Assembly (NCBI GenBank): GCA_037625715.1
Contig: JASJHQ010000008.1
Coordinates: 1 to 23,403, forward strand
DNA length: 23,403 nt
DNA from: JABAYQ01 sp018608925
GTDB lineage: Bacteria > Bacteroidota > Bacteroidia > Flavobacteriales > UBA7312
Direction of reading: 5' to 3'
The translations under genes and the position numbers were made by a program. Position 1 is the stretch's first letter; every line of letters begins with the position of its first letter. Positions 15,690-23,391 of this stretch are shown piece by piece. Below the pieces are notes generated by a model. The model searched no databases and was not told the origin of the DNA. It was given only the letters and a program-made list of their open reading frames with translations.

Positions 15690-16904
15690 ATGATATCTAT
15701 TGAAAAAATACGTGCTCAATTTCCAGCCCTTAACCAAAAAGTTCATGGCCATCCTCTAGTCTATCTTGACAACGGAGCAACCACACACAAGCCTCAGCAA
15801 GTAATTGATGCTATCAGTCACTACTACTCGATTCAAAACAGTAATATCCATAGAGGAGTTCACTATTTAAGCCAGCAAGCAACCGATGCTTACGAGGCTT
15901 CTAGAGAAACTGTTCGAAAACACTTTAATGCTACACACCTTCACGAAATTATTTTCACCAAAGGAAATACGGAAGCAATTAATTTGGTTGCCAACGGATA
16001 CAGCAAATTATTGAATAAAGGAGAAGAGGTTTTGGTTTCAGCAATGGAACACCATTCCAACATTGTACCATGGCAAATGGCTTGCCAAAACAGTGGGGCA
16101 ATCTTAAAAGTTATCCCGATGGACAAAGATGGCGTCCTAGATATGTATGCTTATAAAAACCTTTTGAATTCTAAAACTAAAATGGTTGCCGTCAACCACA
16201 TTTCTAATGCCTTAGGAACCATTAATCCGGTTAAAGAAATGTGTACTCTAGCTCACCAAGTTGGAGCCAAAGTATTGATAGATGGCGCTCAAGCTGGGCC
16301 TCACTGCTTTATAGACGTTAAAGAAATAGACGCAGACTACTACTGTATTTCTGGCCATAAAGTATACGGGCCAACAGGAATCGGAGCTTTATACGGAAAA
16401 GAAGAGTTATTAAGAGAATTACCTCCATATCAAGGTGGTGGAGAAATGATCGCAACTGTTAGTTTTGAAAAAACAACTTATGCCGATTTACCACACAAAT
16501 TTGAAGCAGGAACACCAAACATTGCTGGCGGAGTTGCTTTAAAATATGCCATTGACTGGATTAACGAAATTGGCATAGACAACATTCAAAAATACGAGAA
16601 AGAATTATTAGACTATGCCCACCAACAATTGGCAACCATTGAAGGTATGCGTTTTATAGGTCAAGCTAAAGAAAAAGCGGGTGCTGTTTCTTTTTTAGTA
16701 AACGACATTCACCCTTACGATATCGGTATGATTCTGGATAAATTAGGCATTGCTGTTCGAACAGGACACCATTGCGCTCAACCAGTAATGGATGCCTTCG
16801 AAATACCAGGAACAATAAGAGCATCTTTTGCAGTTTATAACACCAAAGAAGAAATTGACAGACTAGTAGAAGGAGTTAAGAAAGCTAAAAGTATGCTAGA
16901 ATAA
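15690..16904 (+). CDS. sufS: Cysteine desulfurase SufS
   Basis: A 404-residue class V aminotransferase-fold, PLP-dependent enzyme of group II. It converts cysteine to alanine and leaves a persulfide for SufE. K224 in SGHKVYGPTG binds PLP. H121/H122 in MEHHSN stack on the cofactor. D198 and Q201 in LIDGAQAGPH hold the pyridine ring. C362 in VRTGHHCAQP is the active cysteine, with the short loop of the SufS group rather than IscS. Length and spacing match E. coli SufS closely. It starts with ATG right after the sufD stop and overlaps the sufE start by one base. Confidence 0.97.
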   Translation: MISIEKIRAQFPALNQKVHGHPLVYLDNGATTHKPQQVIDAISHYYSIQNSNIHRGVHYLSQQATDAYEASRETVRKHFNATHLHEIIFTKGNTEAINLVANGYSKLLNKGEEVLVSAMEHHSNIVPWQMACQNSGAILKVIPMDKDGVLDMYAYKNLLNSKTKMVAVNHISNALGTINPVKEMCTLAHQVGAKVLIDGAQAGPHCFIDVKEIDADYYCISGHKVYGPTGIGALYGKEELLRELPPYQGGGEMIATVSFEKTTYADLPHKFEAGTPNIAGGVALKYAIDWINEIGIDNIQKYEKELLDYAHQQLATIEGMRFIGQAKEKAGAVSFLVNDIHPYDIGMILDKLGIAVRTGHHCAQPVMDAFEIPGTIRASFAVYNTKEEIDRLVEGVKKAKSMLE

Positions 16905-17329
16905 TGAATACTATTAAAAACATACAAAACGATATAGTCGAAGAGTTTGACATGTTCGATGAATGGATGGAAAAATACGAGCATCTAATCGACCTAGGTA
17001 AGTCATTGCCTTTAATTGATGCTAAGCATAAAACAACAGAAAATATTATTAATGGGTGCCAGTCTAGAGTATGGCTACACGCAGATTTCGAACAAGATAA
17101 AGTAGTTTTTACAGCTGATAGCGATGCTATTATGACTAAAGGAATTATTGGGCTTCTTGTTCGTACTTTTTCTAATCAAAGTCCACAAGATATTGTTGAT
17201 GCTGACACTTCTTTTATCGATAAAATCGGACTAAAAGACCAGCTATCGCCAACCAGAGCAAACGGATTGTTGAGCATGGTCAAGCAAATGAAAATATACG
17301 CATACGCCTTTATGGCAAAAAACCAATAA
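16904..17329 (+). CDS. sufE: Sulfur acceptor protein SufE
   Basis: A protein of 141 residues that accepts the SufS persulfide and hands it to SufB. C52 in INGCQSRVW is the acceptor cysteine. Other family marks are the N-terminal WMEKYEHLIDLGK (21-33), KTTENIINGC and the LSPTRANGLLSM segment near the C-terminus. The length is normal. The ATG shares its first base with the sufS stop codon, so the two are probably translated in balance. Confidence 0.95.
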   Translation: MNTIKNIQNDIVEEFDMFDEWMEKYEHLIDLGKSLPLIDAKHKTTENIINGCQSRVWLHADFEQDKVVFTADSDAIMTKGIIGLLVRTFSNQSPQDIVDADTSFIDKIGLKDQLSPTRANGLLSMVKQMKIYAYAFMAKNQ

Positions 17330-17331
17330 TT

Positions 17332-17655
17332 ATGAAAACAGAAGCAGAATTACAAAAAATTGGAGAGTTAGTGGTAGAAAAAATATGTAGTATTTATGAC
17401 CCTGAAATTCCTGTAAACATTTACGAACTCGGACTTATTTACGACATTCAGGTAAGCGAAGAGTGCGATGTAGAAATCGAAATGACTTTAACTTCTCCTA
17501 ACTGCCCTGTTGCCGAAACTTTACCGGTTGAGGTGGAAGAAAAAGTTAAGGTATTGCAAGAGGTAAACAACGTAAAAGTAAACATTACCTTTGAGCCTGC
17601 ATGGGACAAAGACATGATGAGCGAAGAAGCAAAACTAGAATTAGGCATGATGTAA
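17332..17655 (+). CDS. sufT: SufT-like Fe-S maturation factor (DUF59/MIP18 family)
   Basis: A 107-residue single-domain DUF59 protein. Family marks are IYDPEIPVNIYELGLIYDI (21-39) and MTLTSPNCPVAETLP with the conserved C58. Proteins of this family, including SufT of Staphylococcus and MIP18/CIA2 of eukaryotes, help load Fe-S clusters onto target enzymes. The paaD-like paralogues share the fold, but the position 2 bases after sufE supports the SUF role. The stop lies 1 base before the DUF2480 start. Confidence 0.9.
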   Translation: MKTEAELQKIGELVVEKICSIYDPEIPVNIYELGLIYDIQVSEECDVEIEMTLTSPNCPVAETLPVEVEEKVKVLQEVNNVKVNITFEPAWDKDMMSEEAKLELGMM

Positions 17656-17656
17656 T

Positions 17657-18163
17657 ATGAGCGAAGAAATCATTAACAAAGTAGCAGGTAGCGGACTCCT
17701 TACCCTTAATTTGGAAGATTATTTTCCTAGGGGAGAAAGGGTATTATTCGACATGAAACCTTGGCTCTTTGAAGAGATGTTTCTCAAAGAAAAAGATTTT
17801 CGAGAGTCGGTTAAAAACCATGACTGGACTACTTACCAAAACCAACACATAGCAATCGATTGTAGCGCAGACGCCATTATTCCAGTCTGGGCATATATGT
17901 TAATTAGTTCTAGTCTAAGCTCTTATGCAACTACCATTGTAAGAGGGAGTTTACAAACCTTAGAAACCATTTTATATGAGAAGGCTATTAATGAAATAGA
18001 CTTCAGTCCGTTCCTTAACCAAAGAGTGATAATCAAAGGGTGCAGCAATTTACCTGTATGCGAACATGCTTTTGGGTCAATTACCCATAAGCTAATGCCT
18101 ATCGCAAAAAGCATTATGTATGGGGAAGCTTGCTCATCCGTTCCAATTTTCAAACGTAAATGA
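17657..18163 (+). CDS. DUF2480 family protein in the SUF operon
   Basis: A 168-residue protein recognisable as DUF2480, a family I know from Bacteroidota, often near suf genes; its function is not established. There is no signal peptide or membrane segment. The N-terminal part has LNLEDYFPRGERVLFDMKPW, followed by KEKDFRE. Cysteines occur at C69 (DCSADAIIPVWAY), C129 (IKGCSNLPV), C135 and C159 (GEACSSVPIF). From memory of homologues, C69, C129 and C159 look family-conserved while C135 may not be. The ATG at 17657 follows the DUF59 stop by 1 base, and the 3' end overlaps DUF3050 by 4 bases. Its place suggests a cytosolic role in cluster assembly, storage or delivery, which is inference. Confidence 0.88.
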   Translation: MSEEIINKVAGSGLLTLNLEDYFPRGERVLFDMKPWLFEEMFLKEKDFRESVKNHDWTTYQNQHIAIDCSADAIIPVWAYMLISSSLSSYATTIVRGSLQTLETILYEKAINEIDFSPFLNQRVIIKGCSNLPVCEHAFGSITHKLMPIAKSIMYGEACSSVPIFKRK

Positions 18164-18960
18164 ACCCAAGAATAGAAGAAATTAAAAGTGCGGTAGCACC
18201 TCTAAGAAAACTACTTTTAAAACATCCGGTTTACCATCAATTACAACACATAGACGACCTTAATGTCTTAATGGAGCAACATGTGTTTGCGGTCTGGGAT
18301 TTTATGGCTTTGTTAAAAGCCTTGCAATTCGGCTTAACGAGCACCAACGCTCCTTGGATGCCAATTGGAAACCCTAGAACTCGAAGGCTGATAAACGAAA
18401 TCGTACTCGAAGAAGAAAGCGATACCGATATTCACGGAAATCCGTCTAGCCATTATGAGATGTATTTGCAGGCCATGGATCAGTGCGGCGCAGATACAAC
18501 TCAAGTACAGCGCCTGATAGAAAGACTGTTAAAAGGCTATTCTCATAAAGAATTATTAAAGTTTAATGTGGAGCATTTACAAGAGTATACTCTTACGTTT
18601 GTGAACTCTACTTTCGAAATTATCCATCGAGGAAAACTGCACGAAATAGGTGCTGCTTTTACTTTCGGAAGGGAAGACCTTATTCCAGATATGTTTAGAG
18701 CAATCGTAAACGATCTCGATAAAAACTTCCCCAACAAGCTGGATGCTTTCCGATATTACCTCGATCGTCATATAGAGCTAGATGAAGAAACCCATACTCC
18801 TATGGCAATGGAAATGATGGAAGAGCTTTGTGGAGAAGACGACCAGAAATGGCAAGAAGTGAAGCTTATAGCAATCGATTCTTTAAGAGCAAGAATTGCC
18901 CTGTGGGATGGTATAGAGCAGTCGATTAAAAATCGACAAATGGAAGCTGCCATTCAATGA
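18160..18960 (+). CDS. DUF3050 family protein, haem-oxygenase-like fold, possible diiron oxygenase
   Basis: A 266-residue all-helical protein of the DUF3050 family, known by fold to resemble haem oxygenases; no reaction is established. The N-terminus has KHPVYHQLQ and MEQHVFAVWDFMALLKALQ (38-56). Possible metal ligands are E85 and H92, E172 in FGREDLIP, and H204, D208 and H212 in RHIELDEETH. The set resembles the Glu/His/Glu/His/Asp/His ligands of haem-oxygenase-like diiron oxidases such as chlamydial CADD. It overlaps the DUF2480 stop through ATGA, so it is probably the last gene of the SUF transcript. No signal peptide is visible. The family call is fairly sure; the metal-binding assignment is inference from spacing. 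Confidence 0.82.
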   Translation: MNPRIEEIKSAVAPLRKLLLKHPVYHQLQHIDDLNVLMEQHVFAVWDFMALLKALQFGLTSTNAPWMPIGNPRTRRLINEIVLEEESDTDIHGNPSSHYEMYLQAMDQCGADTTQVQRLIERLLKGYSHKELLKFNVEHLQEYTLTFVNSTFEIIHRGKLHEIGAAFTFGREDLIPDMFRAIVNDLDKNFPNKLDAFRYYLDRHIELDEETHTPMAMEMMEELCGEDDQKWQEVKLIAIDSLRARIALWDGIEQSIKNRQMEAAIQ

Positions 18961-18967
18961 TTTTTTT
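18921..18967 (+). terminator. Possible terminator at the end of the SUF operon
   Basis: A perfect 7-base stem GTCGATT/AATCGAC (18921-18937, 3-base loop) is followed by a 5-base stem AATGG/CCATT (18939-18954). A run of seven T (18961-18967) comes just after the DUF3050 stop. The hairpins lie inside the coding end and the T run is 6 bases from the second stem, so this is a weak candidate. Confidence 0.35.
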
Positions 18968-19007
18968 ATAATTTGCACCAACTCAATTTTTAATAAAACT
19001 ACTCGAA

Positions 19008-21395
19008 ATGATTAATAAATTTACTACCATCTTCTTAGCGATGGTTCTAGGATTCTTCTCTGTGAAAGCAGACGAAGGAATGTGGCTGCCTTTATTATTA
19101 CAAGATAATGAAGCAGATATGCAGGCTTTAGGTCTTCAGCTAAGCGCTGCTGACCTATACGATATCAACAACTCTTCTTTAAAAGATGCGGTGGTTTCTT
19201 TAGGTGGTTTCTGTACTGCCGAAATGATTTCTGACCAAGGGTTAATGCTAACTAACCACCACTGTGCTTACGATGTAATTCAGACACACAGTTCGGTTAA
19301 TGACGATTACTTATCAGATGGTTTTTGGGCTATGGATAAAAGCGAAGAAATTCCTAATGAGGGATTAACTGCTTCTTTCTTGGTTCGTATGGAAGATGTT
19401 AGTGAGCGTGTTAACGCTGCACTTGACACAGTTGCCGATGATCAAAGATCAATGGTAACACGTAAGCTTTTTGCTGAAATAGTAGCAGAAGCAACCGAAA
19501 ACACACACTATAACGCTAGAGTAAAAGGATTCTTTGGCGGAAACGATTTTTACCTAATGGTTTACGAAACATTTACCGATGTTCGTTTGGTAGGAGCTCC
19601 TCCATCGTCTATTGGTAAATATGGTGGTGACACCGATAACTGGATGTGGCCTCGCCATACTGGTGACTTTGCTCTACTTAGAGTATACGCTGGTGCTGAC
19701 GGATTACCTGCCGAATTTTCGGAAGACAATGTACCGATGAAGCCAAGACACCACTTCCCTATTTCTTTAGAAGGAGTTGAAAATGGTGACTTTTCTATGA
19801 TTATGGGTTTCCCAGGATCAACAGACAGATACCTTTCTTCTTACGGAGTAAAGCAAGCTATCGACCAGAAAAACCCAACTATCGTAACTATTAGAGATAG
19901 AAAGTTATCCATTATGAAAAAGCATATGGATGCTAAAGAAAAAGTACGTATTCAGTATGCTGCAAAATATGCTCAAACTGCTAACTACTGGAAATACTTT
20001 ATTGGCCAAACTAAAGGACTTAAGTCTATGAAGGTTTATGAAAAGAAAAAAGCCATTGAAGATCAGTTTACTACTTGGGTAAATAGCGACGAACAAAGAA
20101 CAGAAAAGTATGGCCAAGCACTTACTATGCTAGCAGACGGATTTTACGATAACGAAAAAATTAACGTAAACAGAATGTACTTAAACGAAGCAATCTTCCA
20201 AGGGCCAGAAGTATTCTATTTTATCTATCAGGTACAAGATGCTATTGCTAACCTACCAGAAGGTCCTAAAGAAAGAAGACTAGCTATAAACGATCTGAAA
20301 GATATGGCTCGCGATCACTTCAAAAACTACAACAAAGACCTAGACAAAGATTTGTTTTCCGGACTACTTTCTTTGTACGAAGAAAATGTTGCTAAAAGCC
20401 AACAAGCAGATGCTTTCGAAAAAGTACGTACTCACTGGTACACTAAAGGAGACTGGAACAAATTCGCAGAGTATGTTTATAAAACATCTCCGTTTGTAGA
20501 TAGAGCTAAATTCTTTGAATTTTTACAAGCTCCTACTATGGCTAAAATAGAAAAGGATTATGCTGCCAGAATGTTCAATTCTATATTTGATGATTATAGA
20601 GCTAACATTTCTCCTAAAAGAGGAGCAATTAGAGCTAACCTTACTACAGGAGAGCGTTTGTTTAGCGCAGGACTTAGAGAGATGATGCCAAACAAAAAAT
20701 TCTACCCTAATGCAAACTCAACTATGCGTTTGACTTATGGTAGTGTAGGTGATTATGCTCCGGGCGATGCGGTACATTACGACTTCGTAACTACTATTGA
20801 CGGACTAATGGCAAAAGAAGATCCATCTAATGATGAGTTTATTGTACCAGAAAAATTACAAGAACTGTATGCTGCTAAAGACTACGGAAGGTATGGCGAC
20901 GAAAATGGAGACCTTGTAGTAAACTTTATTAGCGGAAACGACATTACGGGAGGAAACTCTGGTAGCCCTGTTTTAAACGCATACGGTGAGCTTATCGGAA
21001 CTGCTTTTGACGGAAACTGGGAAGCTATGAGTGGAGATATCGCTTTTGAAAACGACATACAACGTACTATCTCTGTAGATGTTCGTTATACTATGTTTAT
21101 CATCGATAAATTTGCTGGTGCATCTCACCTAATTGACGAAATGACAATTGCTCCTAACAGACCAAAAGCGTTGACCGAAGAAGAGCAAGCAGCTCAAGAT
21201 TTATTAAATGCTGCATCAGACCCAATGACGATTTACAAAAAGCTAAACACGATAAACTATTTAGGACAAGATATTCCTGTAATAGAGAGCCACTCATTCG
21301 GTTCTGCGTTCGATACGGCAGTAGAGCAATTTGGTAGCGCATCAGACACTAAATTTTACTGGAAAGGAACGGTTTATACTACCGAGAAAAGATAA
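19008..21395 (+). CDS. dpp7: S46 family dipeptidyl-peptidase, DPP7-like
   Basis: A 795-residue serine peptidase with a signal peptide (cut near ADEG, residue 21), expected in the periplasm, where it releases dipeptides from peptide N-termini. The triad is visible: H85 in LTNHHCAYD, D220 in WPRHTGDF and S651 in GGNSGSPV. GGDTDNWMW (206-214) is a family hallmark. Residue 669, 18 after the serine, is Gly (TAFDGNWE). DPP7 enzymes, which prefer aliphatic or aromatic P1, have Gly at this point, while Asp/Glu-specific DPP11 has Arg. Usual length is about 710-720, so there are some 75-80 extra C-terminal residues. It is preceded by a poorly matched promoter (ATAATTTG at 18968) and ends at a strong terminator. 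Proteolysis for peptide uptake is the likely role. Confidence 0.93.
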   Translation: MINKFTTIFLAMVLGFFSVKADEGMWLPLLLQDNEADMQALGLQLSAADLYDINNSSLKDAVVSLGGFCTAEMISDQGLMLTNHHCAYDVIQTHSSVNDDYLSDGFWAMDKSEEIPNEGLTASFLVRMEDVSERVNAALDTVADDQRSMVTRKLFAEIVAEATENTHYNARVKGFFGGNDFYLMVYETFTDVRLVGAPPSSIGKYGGDTDNWMWPRHTGDFALLRVYAGADGLPAEFSEDNVPMKPRHHFPISLEGVENGDFSMIMGFPGSTDRYLSSYGVKQAIDQKNPTIVTIRDRKLSIMKKHMDAKEKVRIQYAAKYAQTANYWKYFIGQTKGLKSMKVYEKKKAIEDQFTTWVNSDEQRTEKYGQALTMLADGFYDNEKINVNRMYLNEAIFQGPEVFYFIYQVQDAIANLPEGPKERRLAINDLKDMARDHFKNYNKDLDKDLFSGLLSLYEENVAKSQQADAFEKVRTHWYTKGDWNKFAEYVYKTSPFVDRAKFFEFLQAPTMAKIEKDYAARMFNSIFDDYRANISPKRGAIRANLTTGERLFSAGLREMMPNKKFYPNANSTMRLTYGSVGDYAPGDAVHYDFVTTIDGLMAKEDPSNDEFIVPEKLQELYAAKDYGRYGDENGDLVVNFISGNDITGGNSGSPVLNAYGELIGTAFDGNWEAMSGDIAFENDIQRTISVDVRYTMFIIDKFAGASHLIDEMTIAPNRPKALTEEEQAAQDLLNAASDPMTIYKKLNTINYLGQDIPVIESHSFGSAFDTAVEQFGSASDTKFYWKGTVYTTEKR

Positions 21396-21417
21396 TTTCA
21401 TCCTTTTATAGATATTA

Positions 21418-21450
21418 AAAAAAGCCCTAGCAAATTGCTAGGGCTTTTTT
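21418..21450. terminator. Strong bidirectional intrinsic terminator
   Basis: GCCCTAGC (21424-21431) pairs with GCTAGGGC (21437-21444) across a 5-base loop, extended by A/T pairs and flanked by six T on the right and seven A on the left, so it reads as a terminator on both strands. It separates the convergent S46 peptidase and CotH genes and overlaps the CotH stop codon by 2 bases. Confidence 0.9.
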
Positions 21451-21649
21451 ATTGTACAATTAGCTGATGAGTTTCTCCATTTATCCACAATAAGTAAAAT
21501 CCGTTAGATAGTGATGAAATGTCAACCTCATGAGAAACAACTTGTTTTTGTCCTTTAAACACTTCTTGTCCTAAAGAGTTGTAAAGCAAATATTCTCCCA
21601 TTTCGCTACCCCTTATCGTTACATTATTGTGAGTTGGATTAGGGAAAAT
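21449..21649 (-). repeat. T9SS sorting domain, copy 1
   Basis: The last 66 codons and stop of the CotH gene align without gaps with 23191-23391. By hand count 164 of 201 bases (about 82%) and 52 of 66 residues match. Several synonymous sites are shared, for example in the NPTHNN and GSEMGEYLLYNS segments. Confidence 0.85.
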
Positions 21650-23140
21650 CGCAAGCGGTGTTTTTTCCATCTGCTTGTTTACTAATAATTCGAGCTTATT
21701 GAAAAAACCATCTAAATAAATAAAACGATTTTGTAACCAAGTAGAAGTATAATCCATATTATTTAAATCAAGAAAACTACTAGAGTCAGGCCACGCAATT
21801 AACTCCCTCTGATAAACTCCGTTTAAATATAAATAATTATACTGATCATAAAATGCTTCAAGTATGTTTTCTGATGTAATAGTGTTTTGTCTTAATAGAT
21901 TCCATCTTTTCACAAGCTTATCCACAAAACCATTTTGTTGGTAGTCTAATATCAATCTATTGTAAAATCCATTTGTTAAAATATCATTTGTAATATTTTC
22001 TTGGGCTCCATTCCATTTAATTCCAAAAGTTCCGTCTAAATCCCAAGGACTCAAAAAATAAGGTTCGTCTTTATTATACCTTGCTATGAAAGTGTTTTTA
22101 CCTGTATTATCTGTTGCTCTTAAAAGGTTTAAAAAGATGAAATAATTAATGGCATTATCGGTATTAAACTCATCCTGATAATTTTGGTAAAAGTAAAGGC
22201 TGTCTTCGTTTATAACAAAATCGACAAACTCATACAGTTTAGACCAATCAATTTCCTCTTTAGGATGTATGTATTCGAATCCGCCCCATAGCTCGTTATT
22301 ATTATTGTAAGGTACTAATGACGTAAAGGTTGAAGCTCCCCAAGCATCCCCTTTGTAAAGCTCTCCTCTGATTTCCTGATTTTTAAACTTCTTTAGTTTA
22401 AGTTGCTTTCTATCCAATCTTTCTCTCAAAGCGTAAACTCCTCTGTACTCCTTGTTAACAAACAGCTCAACATACTCTTGACTTACTCCATTTTTGGCTT
22501 GTGGCTCGTCAACGGAATAGTACAATGTGTCAATTTTGTTCCATAAATCAAAGTTTAACTTGCTACGAATTCGAAGTGGTTCATTATACATTGCTTGCAA
22601 ATTCCAATCATCATCGCTTCTCATCTCTAAAAGGCTAATATTCTCGGTTTCGGCTCCGATTGTATCCTTCCAAAATTCTATTCTTAAAGATTTCTTTGCC
22701 AAGCTCTGAGTCCATCCACCACTATACTCCACTCCAATCAGCTTTTGTGTATAGTTGCCATTGTTCTCACACATAGAAAATTGAGCATATACCCTAGGTT
22801 CATCAACTATAGTGTTTTGCGATAAAATAGATACAATTGGTAATTGGCTAAAGTAAAGATCATAGTTTTCGTTTTGCAAGTCCGTTACTTGGTACGCTAT
22901 ACCTATTTCAAATTCCGACAAAGGTGGAGTTAGATTGAGGGAATAATTTTCCGAATGAATACCCTCTTTAATACCAGGGAATAAAGCATTTAATGAGCCA
23001 ACGTCTTTATTTATTACAATTATCTTTTTCGCAATATCTTTATTAAAGAAAATAGAGTCAATACTAACCACCCCGCTTTGTGCGTGTAGGCTTAGGCTCA
23101 AAAAACTAAAAATAATAAATGATGTAATTTTTACCCTCAT
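21449..23140 (-). CDS. Secreted CotH-family kinase-like protein with T9SS sorting domain
   Basis: A 563-residue protein. The signal peptide ends near residue 20 (LSLHAQ). A beta domain with YSGGW (139-143) leads into SLAKKSLRIEFW (146-157), the entry to the CotH fold. The kinase-like core follows, with LYKGD (261-265), D344 and K348-N349 in RATDNTGKNTF and PWDLDGTFG (365-373), which match the atypical kinase motifs of Bacillus CotH. Residues 498-563 are a type A T9SS sorting domain (IFPNPTHNN through YLLYNSLGQEV to THQLIVQ). It should therefore be secreted across the outer membrane. Spore coat work is ruled out by the phylum; phosphorylation of secreted or surface proteins is possible but unproved. 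The upstream partial gene ends 50 bases before its ATG, so the two may share a transcript. Confidence 0.87.
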   Translation of the reverse strand: MRVKITSFIIFSFLSLSLHAQSGVVSIDSIFFNKDIAKKIIVINKDVGSLNALFPGIKEGIHSENYSLNLTPPLSEFEIGIAYQVTDLQNENYDLYFSQLPIVSILSQNTIVDEPRVYAQFSMCENNGNYTQKLIGVEYSGGWTQSLAKKSLRIEFWKDTIGAETENISLLEMRSDDDWNLQAMYNEPLRIRSKLNFDLWNKIDTLYYSVDEPQAKNGVSQEYVELFVNKEYRGVYALRERLDRKQLKLKKFKNQEIRGELYKGDAWGASTFTSLVPYNNNNELWGGFEYIHPKEEIDWSKLYEFVDFVINEDSLYFYQNYQDEFNTDNAINYFIFLNLLRATDNTGKNTFIARYNKDEPYFLSPWDLDGTFGIKWNGAQENITNDILTNGFYNRLILDYQQNGFVDKLVKRWNLLRQNTITSENILEAFYDQYNYLYLNGVYQRELIAWPDSSSFLDLNNMDYTSTWLQNRFIYLDGFFNKLELLVNKQMEKTPLAIFPNPTHNNVTIRGSEMGEYLLYNSLGQEVFKGQKQVVSHEVDISSLSNGFYLLWINGETHQLIVQ

Positions 23141-23190
23141 CTTTAAGATTTCATAATTTAATAAAGGTAATTGATTTTAATCAAATAGTT

Positions 23191-23391
23191 TTATTGTTTA
23201 ATTAGTTGATGAGTTTCGCCATTTATCCGCAATAAATAAAGTCCGTTAGCTAAAGGGGACATATCAACATCTTGAGATGTAGTTTGTTTATTGCCTTTTA
23301 GAACCTCCTGACCAAAAGAATTGTAAAGCAAATATTCACCCATTTCACTACCTCTTATCGTTATATTATTGTGAGTTGGATTAGGGAAGAT
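23191..23391 (-). repeat. T9SS sorting domain, copy 2
   Basis: The partner of 21449-21649, in the same orientation, about 1.74 kb upstream on the minus strand. Differences cluster in the middle of the domain (copy 2 codons for NKQTTSQDVDMSPLA), while the two ends are nearly identical in DNA. Confidence 0.85.

Noticed and set aside
19008..21395. DPP11 (Asp/Glu-specific) assignment for the S46 peptidase
   Set aside because: The residue 18 after the catalytic serine is Gly (G669), as in DPP7, and not the Arg that gives DPP11 its acidic specificity.
21449..23140. Spore coat protein from the CotH similarity
   Set aside because: The sorting domain and all neighbours indicate Bacteroidota, which do not form endospores; only the kinase-like fold is shared.
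23171..23190. Small TTGATT/AATCAA hairpin before the CotH gene as a terminator
   Set aside because: The stem is short and wholly AT, with almost no loop; it is more likely chance in an AT-rich gap.
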